Source: a virus. Taken from it: a stretch of 31,502 nucleotides of DNA. The DNA lies in IMG/VR virus record IMGVR_UViG_3300033150_002982, positions 1 through 31,502 of that record; one strand, written 5' to 3'. Both the position numbers and the translations under genes were made by a program. This document shows positions 11,338-19,975 of the stretch, one piece after another (positions within the stretch are counted from its first letter, which is position 1; each line of letters starts with the position of its first letter). The notes under the pieces are model-generated. The model saw only the letters and a program-made list of their open reading frames with translations, did no database searches and had not been told where the DNA came from.

Positions 11338-12965
11338 ATTATCTAATTAAAGCTGATGAACGGGAAAAAATAAATAAATTAAAAAAAGAAATACTTTCGA
11401 TTCCATATGACGTAAGATTAGAAATTAGAAGACTTCTCCATAATAGAAAAAATGCTTTTCGTGCTAGAAAAGATATTAATATTTTTGCGAATTATGTTTT
11501 TGGATTTACTCAAGCTCCTCTGCATAGACGCTGGCATTCTTTTGCTGATGAGAATGATAGAGCTTTTATAGAAGCTCCTCAAGAACATGGAAAAACTACT
11601 CAAATGGCAGTAATAAGAACTCTTTTTAAATTGGGTTGTGATCATGAAAGATGGTTTAAAATTGTTGCTTGTAATGATGATAAGGCTAACGATATTCTTT
11701 TTGAAATAACAACCAACCTTGAAAATAATGAAAATCTTCATGAGGTCTTTCCTGATTTAAAGCCAGCAGAAAAAGGTATATGGACCAAACATAAAATAAT
11801 TATAGATAGAAAAGTAAAATCTCAAAATCCATCTGTAGAAGCGTTGGGGATTCTGTCGAGCGGTTCGGGAAAAAGAGCAACTGATTTAATTTTTGATGAT
11901 GTTGTTGACTTTCGTAATTCTATTTTATATCCGGCGATGAGAGAGCAAGTTATCTCTGCTTATAAAGATCAATGGCTTGGCACTTTAACTAAAGATGGAA
12001 GAATTATTTATATCTGTAATGCCTGGCATTCTCAAGATCTAACTCAAGAGATTAAAAAACCACGTTATCATTTCGCTCATTTAACTTGTAAAATAGATAA
12101 AGATCTTACTCCTTTATGGCCAGAGGAATGGCCCGAAAAACGATTGAGAAGAACTTTAATAGAAAGAGGAGAAGGAACTTTTAATCGTGCTTTTCGTCAT
12201 ATTCCTTTTGATTCTACTTCTTTACTCTTCGCTGATAAATTAAAAACTTCGTTTATGCCTGTCGATAAAGAAATTAATTTTTTAGAAGAATTTAGAGAGA
12301 AATATATCGATCCTTCCTGGCCAAAATTTGCCGGTGCTGATTTAGCTATCTCAAAAAAGAAAAGAGCTTCTCGTACCGTTCTCTTTGAAATAGCAATTGA
12401 TCCCGAAGGAAATAAATGGCCCGCTTTTATAAAGCGAGGTTTAACTTCCTCTCCTGATACTGCGAGAGCGATTCGAGATTTGTTTGTTCATGATCATTTT
12501 TACTTAATGTTTGTAGAAAATAATGCATATCAAGGTTCGCTTTTAGAGTGGTTACAAGAACTTGATGAAATAGAACATACTAATCTTTCGATTCCCGTTG
12601 AAGGCTATCGTACTGGTTCCCAGAAATTTGATCCTTTTATCGGTCTTCCTTCTTTAGCTCTGCAATTATCTAGGGGTAAATGGAAGATTCCTCAATTTAA
12701 TCATTCCTCTAATTGTAAATGTGAATATTGCGAATGGATGAGGGATCTTGCTACTTTTCCCAAAGAAAAACGAACTTATGATGTCTTGATGGCGATGTGG
12801 TTCGCTGATAGAGCATCACAGCAACTTGCAAGAGAGCCAAATATTCGTTTGCTTGGAGAGGACGGAGAAGGAATAAAAGAAGAGGCTGAAAAGATTTTAA
12901 GCCTTCATGATGGATTGCTTGATATTAATGAAAAACAGGAATTTTATTTTCTAAAAAATAATTAA
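11334..12965 (+). CDS. terL: terminase large subunit
   Basis: ATPase and nuclease of the DNA packaging motor, acting at the portal. The Walker A motif is APQEHGKTT (residues 81-89), the HGKT variant common in this family. Walker B is DLIFDD, with D188/D189. A coupling segment follows (YICNAWHSQDLTQ). The C-terminal RNase H-like nuclease begins at FAGADLAIS with D336; VENNAYQG (E395) and the late RTYDVLMAMWFAD segment supply further probable metal ligands. 543 residues is a usual length. The start overlaps the preceding stop (ATGA). Confidence 0.93.
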   Translation: MNYLIKADEREKINKLKKEILSIPYDVRLEIRRLLHNRKNAFRARKDINIFANYVFGFTQAPLHRRWHSFADENDRAFIEAPQEHGKTTQMAVIRTLFKLGCDHERWFKIVACNDDKANDILFEITTNLENNENLHEVFPDLKPAEKGIWTKHKIIIDRKVKSQNPSVEALGILSSGSGKRATDLIFDDVVDFRNSILYPAMREQVISAYKDQWLGTLTKDGRIIYICNAWHSQDLTQEIKKPRYHFAHLTCKIDKDLTPLWPEEWPEKRLRRTLIERGEGTFNRAFRHIPFDSTSLLFADKLKTSFMPVDKEINFLEEFREKYIDPSWPKFAGADLAISKKKRASRTVLFEIAIDPEGNKWPAFIKRGLTSSPDTARAIRDLFVHDHFYLMFVENNAYQGSLLEWLQELDEIEHTNLSIPVEGYRTGSQKFDPFIGLPSLALQLSRGKWKIPQFNHSSNCKCEYCEWMRDLATFPKEKRTYDVLMAMWFADRASQQLAREPNIRLLGEDGEGIKEEAEKILSLHDGLLDINEKQEFYFLKNN

Positions 12966-13007
12966 TGGTCTAATAATTATTGATAAAAAAAAGAAGGTGA
13001 AATAATT

Positions 13008-13208
13008 ATGGAAGAAATAGATGTTGTAAGGGCAGGAGAAGAACTTATAACATTAACCAGAAAGCTAAATGAAATTGTAAGGTGGATTAATAAAGAAAAA
13101 GATAAACAAGATAAAATTGTAAGGTGGCTTAAGGAAGAGAGGGTTAAAATAAATGAAATTATAGAGATAGTAGAAGAATCCGGAATGTGGAATGATTCAG
13201 TGGGATAA
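13008..13208 (+). CDS. small coiled-coil protein
   Basis: 66 residues after AAGAAGGTGAAATAATT. Entirely helical and charged, with an internal repeat of EIVRWINKEKDKQDKIVRW type. Between terminase and portal, so possibly a packaging accessory or head protein, but nothing in the sequence fixes this. Confidence 0.65.
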   Translation: MEEIDVVRAGEELITLTRKLNEIVRWINKEKDKQDKIVRWLKEERVKINEIIEIVEESGMWNDSVG

Positions 13209-13242
13209 AGTAAAGTTTTGGTTTTTAATAAAAAGGAGATTT

Positions 13243-13806
13243 ATGGTGAAAGAAAAATTTTTGTTAAATAATGAACAAAGAGATAAATTAAAGAAAATTT
13301 TTGAAAATAGTTTGGATTATTCTTATGAAAAATTACAAGCAAAAATGTTGACTACATTTGAAGCGGTGTTAGATAAACCTAAACAATTAATCTCTTTAAA
13401 AAAAAGAGAAAAGGATTTGCAGACAAAGATGCGTAATCAAATTTATAAAGGAACTGCCGCTCTTATAGAAAAATATTTTGCTCAAGACAAAGAAAAAAAA
13501 GTAAAGAAGCAAAGAGTAAAAGTGAAAGTAATAAAGTCTGTAAGTGATCAAAAAGAAGCACAATTTAATAAAGCGTATATAAAATTAATTGAGGATTTTG
13601 CTTATAGTTGTTATTTGTTAATTGAGGAAGCCTTTAAAACAATGGAGAAAAGATTAAATAATTTGTTGTCCGCTATTATAATTGATTCACGAATAAAGTC
13701 ATTACAAAATGAAGTTAGTGAAATCTTAAAAGAAACTAAACTTAAATTGGAAGATTTTGATAATACGAATATAATAGATTTTTTTACTTTGCCTATAAAA
13801 GGATAA
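13243..13806 (+). CDS. 187-residue helical protein, unknown function
   Basis: The frame is open to 13192, but AAAAAGGAGATTT precedes ATG at 13243 (MVKEKFLLNNEQRDK). Lysine-rich and helical almost throughout (EKVKKQ type stretches around residue 95), ending in DNTNIIDFFTLPIKG. It sits between terminase and portal. No family recognised. Confidence 0.7.
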   Translation: MVKEKFLLNNEQRDKLKKIFENSLDYSYEKLQAKMLTTFEAVLDKPKQLISLKKREKDLQTKMRNQIYKGTAALIEKYFAQDKEKKVKKQRVKVKVIKSVSDQKEAQFNKAYIKLIEDFAYSCYLLIEEAFKTMEKRLNNLLSAIIIDSRIKSLQNEVSEILKETKLKLEDFDNTNIIDFFTLPIKG

Positions 13807-13834
13807 TTTTTATAGAAAAATAGGAGATTAAAAA

Positions 13835-15139
13835 ATGGCTAACGATTCGCTTTTTAAGCGTGCACTGCGAAAATTTGGTTATGAACCGATTCGAGATACT
13901 TCACAAGCAACACCCGAATTAGCCGAGGAAGCAGCATTTGAAGGGGAAACAAAAACAGAAGATTTTTTAAAGGCTTACTTAAATTCCTTATGGGTGTATA
14001 TCTGCGTTAATAAAGTTGCTACTTCTGCTGCAAAAGTTCCTTTTAAATTTTATAAGAAAAGAATAAGTAAAGGTGGTAAACGCGTTGATTTGCCTCAGGA
14101 TCATGAACTTTATCAACTTCTGCGAAAAGTTAATCCATGGTGCACTCGTTTCAACTTAATGGATGCTACTTTTGCTTTTGTGCTTCTTGCGGGGAATGCC
14201 TATTGGGAATTATGTAGAAAAAATAAAAAATCGAATAAAATCAAAGAGATATATGTTTTGAGACCTGATAGAATAGAGGTAATTCCCGATCCTAAAAAAT
14301 ATATAAAAGGTTATACTTATACTATTAATGGGAAAGAAATTCCTTTTAAAGCTGAAGATATCCTTCAATTTAAATTGTTCTCTCCAATATTAGAATATGA
14401 AGGGACTCCCGCTACAAAGCCAGCAGAAAGATTGATTAGTCTTGATCTTTATGCTTGGAAATACAATGTTAGATTTTTTAAAGCTGGTGCTAGAGTATTA
14501 GGAGTTTTAGAAACTGATCGAAGTTTATCGGATAAAGCAATTAAACGTCTGGAGACGAAATGGATCGGGAAATACGGTGGTTATGAGAAGGCTTTTAAAA
14601 CTGCCATTCTAGAAGAAGGATTAAAATATAAGCCTACAGCTACCACTCATAAAGAGATGGAATTTATCGAACTTGCAAAAATGGTTAGGGAGAGTATTTG
14701 TTCTGCTTATGGAGTTTATCCGGCGATTGTTGGTTTGTTCGAATATAGTAATTATTCTAACGCTACTGAACAACGTCAGCTTTTTTATGAAGAAACAATT
14801 ATTCCTTTGTTAATCTGGATGCAAGAATATATCTCTTCTTTCCTTTGTCCTTATTTTGATTCCAGAATAGTCGGAGAATTCGATCAATCGGCAATCGGGG
14901 CATTGAAAGAAAAAGAGGAAATTAAAGCTAAAAAGTCAGCTATGTTGGTCAGAAATAAAATTTTTAATCCTGAAGAAATTCGAGAAATGTTTTATGGAAT
15001 TTCAAGTAAACCTAAAGGTTCATTGGGCAAAAAAGATCTGGAAAAACTTCTTAGTATGATTAGAAGAATTAATATGGACCCAGCAGCAAGAAAAGAGTTT
15101 GCTACAATTATTAGAAATTTAGATGAGGTGAAAAAATGA
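13835..15139 (+). CDS. portal protein (HK97-like family)
   Basis: 434 residues, the usual size for HK97-type portals. The dodecameric ring connects head, terminase and tail. Recognisable features are YICVNKVATSAAKVPFKFY near residues 55-75, a LLAGNAYWEL segment, RPDRIEVIPDP, the DILQFKLFSP stretch, and the helical stem/crown region around RESICSAYGVYPAIVGL and NYSNATEQRQLFYEETI. AATAGGAGATTAAAAA precedes the start. The stop overlaps the next start by 4 bases (ATGA). Confidence 0.92.
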   Translation: MANDSLFKRALRKFGYEPIRDTSQATPELAEEAAFEGETKTEDFLKAYLNSLWVYICVNKVATSAAKVPFKFYKKRISKGGKRVDLPQDHELYQLLRKVNPWCTRFNLMDATFAFVLLAGNAYWELCRKNKKSNKIKEIYVLRPDRIEVIPDPKKYIKGYTYTINGKEIPFKAEDILQFKLFSPILEYEGTPATKPAERLISLDLYAWKYNVRFFKAGARVLGVLETDRSLSDKAIKRLETKWIGKYGGYEKAFKTAILEEGLKYKPTATTHKEMEFIELAKMVRESICSAYGVYPAIVGLFEYSNYSNATEQRQLFYEETIIPLLIWMQEYISSFLCPYFDSRIVGEFDQSAIGALKEKEEIKAKKSAMLVRNKIFNPEEIREMFYGISSKPKGSLGKKDLEKLLSMIRRINMDPAARKEFATIIRNLDEVKK

Positions 15140-15363
15140 CGATAAAAGATTATTGGCGAACACAAGATTTCTCGGATTTTATAGAATTGAAGGGTATGAG
15201 ATATATGGGCTGCTCTCCCGATTTACGGATCGCTCAATTCCAGTTGTTTGTAGATGATAGGCTTTTGAAAATGAAAATAGCTGAAGAACTTTGTGAAAAA
15301 GCACGACAATTATATCTTACGGCTCGTGAAATTTTGAAGAGTATTGATGGGAATAAAAATTGA
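15136..15363 (+). CDS. 75-residue protein coupled to the portal gene
   Basis: Begins inside the portal stop (ATGA) and has GATGAGGTGAAAAA before its ATG. It contains WRTQDFSDFIELKGMRYMGC and a helical C-terminal half. No family recognised; its role is likely linked to the head or to the genes that follow. Confidence 0.65.
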   Translation: MTIKDYWRTQDFSDFIELKGMRYMGCSPDLRIAQFQLFVDDRLLKMKIAEELCEKARQLYLTAREILKSIDGNKN

Positions 15364-15473
15364 TAGAAATTATTGTTCTTATTTTTTTGATAATAATTAT
15401 TATTTTAGGTGATTCAGCGGGAATTTTAGATTTTGATCCCCATGGTGGAAAGATCAGAAAGGGGAAAAAATGA
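15360..15473 (+). CDS. 37-residue membrane peptide with TTG start
   Basis: A TTG at 15360 overlaps the preceding stop (TTGA) and opens 37 codons ending in a TGA that overlaps the next ATG. The first 16 residues are nearly all Ile, Leu, Val and Phe (IIVLIFLIIIIIL), followed by a polar tail with DPHGGKIRKGKK. The overlap at both ends argues for a real gene; the weak ribosome binding site argues for coupled translation. Confidence 0.5.
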   Translation: MIEIIVLIFLIIIIILGDSAGILDFDPHGGKIRKGKK

Positions 15474-18400
15474 AATTAGTTTTTCTGGGAACTAGAGGAG
15501 AAACTTTAAATCATAATAGATTCCATAAAAAGAATTTAGCAACTTTTATTCGAAATAAGAATAAAAATATATTTTTAGATTTTGGTTCTGATTGGAAAAA
15601 ACAACTTCCAATGTTTATGCCAGATTATATCTGGCTTTCTTCTTCTTCTCTTCATCATGTTGGCGGAATTGAAAAAATTGATCCTGAACGTAGTATTGTA
15701 TTTACCTCCAATTCTTTACTCTCTGCTACTCCTTTATCTCCCGCGCTTAAAAGAGGAGTCTCCGGAGAATTTTCTATTGATAGTCAGAAATTTAAGATTC
15801 TCGAATTATCCTCTGGAGACTCCTCGATTGAAAATTTCTCTGCTGGTTTAATAATTAATACTGATGTTGGTAAAGTATCTTATCTTCCTGATTTGAATAA
15901 AATTAAATGGGAAGAATTAAAAGATATAGATTTTTATATTGGGGATGGAACTTCAATTTCGAATGATGAAAATGGCCATTTATCAATTGAATCTCAATTA
16001 GCTTCTCTTTCTAATATCAATCAGAATAAAAATAAATTGATAGCTATTTTTACTAATATTGGCGAAGAAGGATTACTCTTGGGAGAGAAGAAATTTCTCG
16101 CAAAAGTTTCTATTTTGGGTAAAAAATTTGGAATAGATACTCGAATAGCCCATGACGGTCTCGTTTTAAATTTTAAAAGAACTACTAATGCAAAAAAAGA
16201 AGAAATTTTATCTAATTATTTGGGTTCCAAAAAAAGATTTGCATCAAAGATTTTAGAATTTATTCCAGAAGAAACAAAAACTCTCTTCGATCCGATGTGT
16301 GGGATTGGAGCAGTTCTTGTTGAAGCAGCAAGAAAAGGAATTGAAATAATTGGAAATGACATTTGTCCCTCTGCTTATTTTTATTGTAAAGGAATTTTTC
16401 AGGGCGAACAGCTGAACTCGAAAGATCTGAATAGATTATTAAAAGCTGAAAGAGTAGAAGGATGGCTTTCTAAAGCGAAAAAACTTCAAAGACCCGAAAG
16501 TAATGAAGCACGTCGGTATATTGATGGAATAGTTTTAACAGCATGGAAATTCGAAGGAAAGAAAAAAAATTCAGCTTTAGCGATTGTATCTTCTTTATTA
16601 CAGACTTTCTTTAGGGAGTATTTTATTTCTCAATATGAACCTTATTCTGATAAAATTATCGTTTATCATTTAAAAAAGAAAGCTAATGAAATTAATTCTT
16701 TAATTTCTGAAATCGGTGGGAAAGGGAAAATATTTAATCGCGATGCCTTTGGAATAAAAATTCCTAAATCCGGTGCAATTTATTTTGATCCTCCTTATTT
16801 TCCTAAAAATGTTGATTTGCCAGTAACTTATTTTAAACGATATAGAACATTAAATTCCGTTCTTCTACAGAAAGATTGGAGAATGGAAAATCCCACTCCC
16901 GAAGAAATTACTCAATATATCCATAGATTATCAGAGAATACTCCGTTGCTTTTAACTACTGTTGCGAAACCCTCGATAATTGATTGGGAAGATAAAATCA
17001 AGAAACTCAAATCCAATTGTAAAGTCATTCCTTTAGCCAAAGTTTCAGTGGGTGCTCAATTTCAAGGTGGTAGAGGAGTTGATTCTGAAAAGAAAGCTCT
17101 TCGAACGATCAATGAATTATTAATTATCTCTTCCGATAAGGAAATTTTAAGGAAGAGTTTTCGTAATAAATTATCGGAAAGACTTGAAAAATTGGCAATC
17201 AAGCCTTATTACCCGGAAAAAATGAGAGACAATCAATTAAACGATGATTTTAGAATTTTTGCTGGCTGGAATGCTACATTAAAAGCAAAAGCAACATTTA
17301 AATATAAAGAAAAAGAAATTTTAAATGATTTTTTGATCCCTTGTTTAAAAGAAGCTGCTCGTGATATTTATCTTAAAGCATTCTCTAAAATTATAAAGAA
17401 AGGATTACCTCTTATTGAACCTCATGCCAAAATGATTTACGATGAAGAAAAAGTAGCCATTGTTAAAAAAAAGAAATTTGATCTGTCTTCATTTAGAATT
17501 CTCTGCTCGACAGGAAAAGATAGAAGAGGAAAAGCCTATGGTTTTATTCGTTGTAAAGAACCTAAAGAAATTGATATGAGGCAATTTCATGGTCTTCGTT
17601 CAAAACATAGAATTTCTGAACCTGAAGCAATTAAATGGTGGAATATTAGGCAGGAGATTAAGTTACTTCATAAAGAGAAATTAAATTGGAAATGTTCTTC
17701 TTGTGGTTTTGAGATGAGAGCTACAGAAGATGAGATGTTCGAGAGAATAATGACTTGCCCAAAATGTGGGGCAATAATGAAACAATTTTCTCTGTGGCAG
17801 CAAAAACAAAAAATTAATTCTCCTACATTTGCTTATTTGACTGTTTATGGAAAAATGCCAAAAAATTTCTTGAGAGGAAGAACCGATGCTCCGAAAAAAA
17901 TGTGGAGAGGACACGATGTAGATGCGAGTCTTAAAGATAAATGGCTTGAGGATTTAAATAGCATTCCTGAAATAGAAGTTCGTTCTTCTGATGCCGGGAA
18001 ATCGAAAGAAAGAGTTGCTTTTGTAGTTTTTAGATTTAAGGATAAGAAGAATGATAAAAGAGCTGATGCTATTGTTAATGAGTTAAGAAAAGCTCCTGAA
18101 ATTTATGCGAGAACGGATATAGGGATGGAAGAACGTCCAAGAATCTGTGTAGCTGGAAAAGTTATTGTAGGAAAACCGGGATGGGAAGAATGGTGGAATA
18201 GTTTGGCTGGAAAAATTAAATCTTCTGTAGAAAAAACTTTTGGTATGATTTCTGATTTGGAAGAAAAAATAGATTTAACGAAATCTCGATATTCTTATAA
18301 TAAGTGTATGCGTTGTAACAATCCCCCGGAATACGAAGTTCTTTGGGCTGAGGGAATGGCACGAGCTTGGTTCTGTAAAGAACATTTAAAGGAATGGATA

Positions 18401-19396
18401 AAAGAAGAACATGATAGAAGAAATTTTTCTGATATAAATTCGATTAAAAAAATCGATAATGGAGAAGTTGGGAAAAAGTGGAAGGACAATACAAATGGTG
18501 ATATCAAATATAAAATAAGGGAAAGTCTTGATTTACCCAAATTATCAATGTTGGACAAAAAAAAAGTTTCTTCTTTATACTATTATCCCATTCGAGACTT
18601 CATTCCTTTTCCTAAACCTCGAAGTATCATCATTCTTCCTGGAAATCAGACAGCAATTAAAAAAGTTAAATATTTACAAAAAATCGATTTCAAAAGAATT
18701 ACCGCTGAGAACATTAAAGCCTTAAATAATATGGATTTAGTAATTCTTCATGCTAGAGTTCATGATGCATGGGAAGAAAGAGGAGCAAGGAAAAATGATG
18801 AATTAATGATTAATCTCCACATTCTAATCATAGAAGAATTAGCCAGAAGAAATATGGAACATAGAATACAAGATGATTTAGATGAGATTTCAGTTGAAGC
18901 TCGAGGTTTGAAAATTAAAGATAAAGTTTATCTCAAAGATTGGTTAGAACTTTATAATGAAGGATTCTATCTTAAAGATCCGTTTATGGCTGCAATTGGA
19001 AGTGTAGCTGTTAGTGGTCGAGGAGAAGATGCTGATATCTGGATTAATTTGCCTTTAGGCAAAGATTGTCCGGTTTGTGCAAAATTATTTGGTGATCTTG
19101 AATTTCGTTTAAGAAGTTTTCTAAATGAGAACTTAAATAATAGAATTAAATTTATTCCTCACGCTGTTCCGGACCCTGAAGGAAAGTTTACAAATTATCT
19201 TGAAATAGCAAAACTTAAAGTAGAAATAATTCCGCCCGAGAAAAGAAGATTTGTTACGATGGAACAGAAACAGAAAATAGAAGTTGGGAAACCCTTTGTA
19301 CCTTTAAAGGCACAAACCGGCTATGCTAAATATGAGTTCTTTGATAAAGAAGAGTTATGGAATAAATGGATGATTAAATATATGAAAGATTGTTAA
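15470..19396 (+). CDS. 1308-residue fusion: MBL fold, D12 methyltransferase, ASCH-like, zinc sites, nucleotidyltransferase
   Basis: Domains in order. (1) Residues 1-235: metallo-beta-lactamase fold with lost metal ligands; WLSSSSLHHVGG (55-66) stands where THxHxDH is expected, while YIGDG (D159), H170 and AHDG (H228) remain. (2) About 250-560: D12-class adenine methyltransferase, with YLGSKK at 250, DPMCGIG at 274 and DPPY at 440-443. (3) About 640-730: segment around PHAKMIYDEEKVAIVKKKKF and W723-W724, ASCH-like by pattern. (4) Zinc sites C742/C745/C763/C766 and C946/C949/C969/H972. (5) Helical region about 1037-1145. (6) About 1160-1290: nucleotidyltransferase-like, GS at 1177-1178 and D1187-A-D1189. 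(7) A C-terminal GYAKYEFFDKEELW segment that in related phage proteins, from memory, precedes a fused ligase. It lies between portal and protease genes; AGAAAGGGGAAAAA precedes the start. Probable role: processing or modifying packaged or replicating DNA. Confidence 0.8.
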   Translation: MKLVFLGTRGETLNHNRFHKKNLATFIRNKNKNIFLDFGSDWKKQLPMFMPDYIWLSSSSLHHVGGIEKIDPERSIVFTSNSLLSATPLSPALKRGVSGEFSIDSQKFKILELSSGDSSIENFSAGLIINTDVGKVSYLPDLNKIKWEELKDIDFYIGDGTSISNDENGHLSIESQLASLSNINQNKNKLIAIFTNIGEEGLLLGEKKFLAKVSILGKKFGIDTRIAHDGLVLNFKRTTNAKKEEILSNYLGSKKRFASKILEFIPEETKTLFDPMCGIGAVLVEAARKGIEIIGNDICPSAYFYCKGIFQGEQLNSKDLNRLLKAERVEGWLSKAKKLQRPESNEARRYIDGIVLTAWKFEGKKKNSALAIVSSLLQTFFREYFISQYEPYSDKIIVYHLKKKANEINSLISEIGGKGKIFNRDAFGIKIPKSGAIYFDPPYFPKNVDLPVTYFKRYRTLNSVLLQKDWRMENPTPEEITQYIHRLSENTPLLLTTVAKPSIIDWEDKIKKLKSNCKVIPLAKVSVGAQFQGGRGVDSEKKALRTINELLIISSDKEILRKSFRNKLSERLEKLAIKPYYPEKMRDNQLNDDFRIFAGWNATLKAKATFKYKEKEILNDFLIPCLKEAARDIYLKAFSKIIKKGLPLIEPHAKMIYDEEKVAIVKKKKFDLSSFRILCSTGKDRRGKAYGFIRCKEPKEIDMRQFHGLRSKHRISEPEAIKWWNIRQEIKLLHKEKLNWKCSSCGFEMRATEDEMFERIMTCPKCGAIMKQFSLWQQKQKINSPTFAYLTVYGKMPKNFLRGRTDAPKKMWRGHDVDASLKDKWLEDLNSIPEIEVRSSDAGKSKERVAFVVFRFKDKKNDKRADAIVNELRKAPEIYARTDIGMEERPRICVAGKVIVGKPGWEEWWNSLAGKIKSSVEKTFGMISDLEEKIDLTKSRYSYNKCMRCNNPPEYEVLWAEGMARAWFCKEHLKEWIKEEHDRRNFSDINSIKKIDNGEVGKKWKDNTNGDIKYKIRESLDLPKLSMLDKKKVSSLYYYPIRDFIPFPKPRSIIILPGNQTAIKKVKYLQKIDFKRITAENIKALNNMDLVILHARVHDAWEERGARKNDELMINLHILIIEELARRNMEHRIQDDLDEISVEARGLKIKDKVYLKDWLELYNEGFYLKDPFMAAIGSVAVSGRGEDADIWINLPLGKDCPVCAKLFGDLEFRLRSFLNENLNNRIKFIPHAVPDPEGKFTNYLEIAKLKVEIIPPEKRRFVTMEQKQKIEVGKPFVPLKAQTGYAKYEFFDKEELWNKWMIKYMKDC

Positions 19397-19415
19397 GAAA
19401 GAAGGTGAATAAATA

Positions 19416-19694
19416 ATGATGATAACTTTTAAAAAAAATGTTTGTGAAGATATATGTGTAAACACCGAACAGGTTATAAAAATTATTCGACTAAGGAATA
19501 AATCAGCTCAACATTCTTCTTTAGAATATATTGTTAGGATTTTTTTTGTTAATGGAGAAATGGAAGAATTTGAGGGAGTTCTCGGAAATATTGTATGGGA
19601 TTATTTTCTTTATCGCTATGGAAAAGCTGCAACACAAAATACAGTATCAAACGGAAAGGAAATTGCGAAACATTTTAAGAATGGAGGTTTTTAA
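19416..19694 (+). CDS. 92-residue phage protein, unknown function
   Basis: AAGAAGGTGAATAA precedes the ATG at 19416. The middle is beta-rich (YIVRIFFVNGEMEEFEGVL), the end is polar. Its stop is directly followed by the next ATG. It lies between the fusion gene and the ligase gene. No family recognised. Confidence 0.7.
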   Translation: MMITFKKNVCEDICVNTEQVIKIIRLRNKSAQHSSLEYIVRIFFVNGEMEEFEGVLGNIVWDYFLYRYGKAATQNTVSNGKEIAKHFKNGGF

Positions 19695-19886
19695 ATGGCT
19701 AAAATAAATCCTCTCAAAATTACACTTGATCCGTTCTTTACAGAGACACGAGTACACGTTTGTGCTAATACTTTATGTAAGTTTCATACAAAAGATGACG
19801 AATGCTGTATGTTAAGGGCAATTGATCTTGGAATTGATGGTAGATGTCTTTGTTTCGAAGAGAAAAAAGAAGAGAAAAAAAATTAA
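19695..19886 (+). CDS. 63-residue cysteine-rich protein (DUF1540-like pattern)
   Basis: GGAGG lies 8 bases before the ATG. CANTLCKFH, then ECC, then RCLCF, gives the spaced Cys pattern of a small metal-binding protein. Similar short proteins (DUF1540-type) occur in phages and Firmicutes; the similarity is by pattern only. The C-terminus is a Glu/Lys run. Confidence 0.65.
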   Translation: MAKINPLKITLDPFFTETRVHVCANTLCKFHTKDDECCMLRAIDLGIDGRCLCFEEKKEEKKN

Positions 19887-19930
19887 ATTTAGAAATTTTT
19901 TGAGATTCTATAGAAGGGAGATGATGCCTT

Positions 19931-19975
19931 ATGCCTCGAATTCCGGTCGCCATCGAACCGAAATTCGATGGTTGA
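19931..19975 (+). CDS. 5' part of the DNA ligase with motif I (KFDG), upstream of a +1 shift
   Basis: ATG at 19931 lies 10 bases after GGGAG and encodes MPRIPVAIEPKFDG, then TGA. EPKFDG is motif I of ATP-dependent DNA ligases, whose Lys carries the AMP. Skipping one T after GGT (19970-19972) joins it to GAA at 19974 and gives KFDGEFSIRL, an uninterrupted ligase motif continuing in the frame of the 19968-21089 ORF. The full enzyme therefore needs a +1 shift, or the sequence holds an extra base. Confidence 0.7.
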   Translation: MPRIPVAIEPKFDG

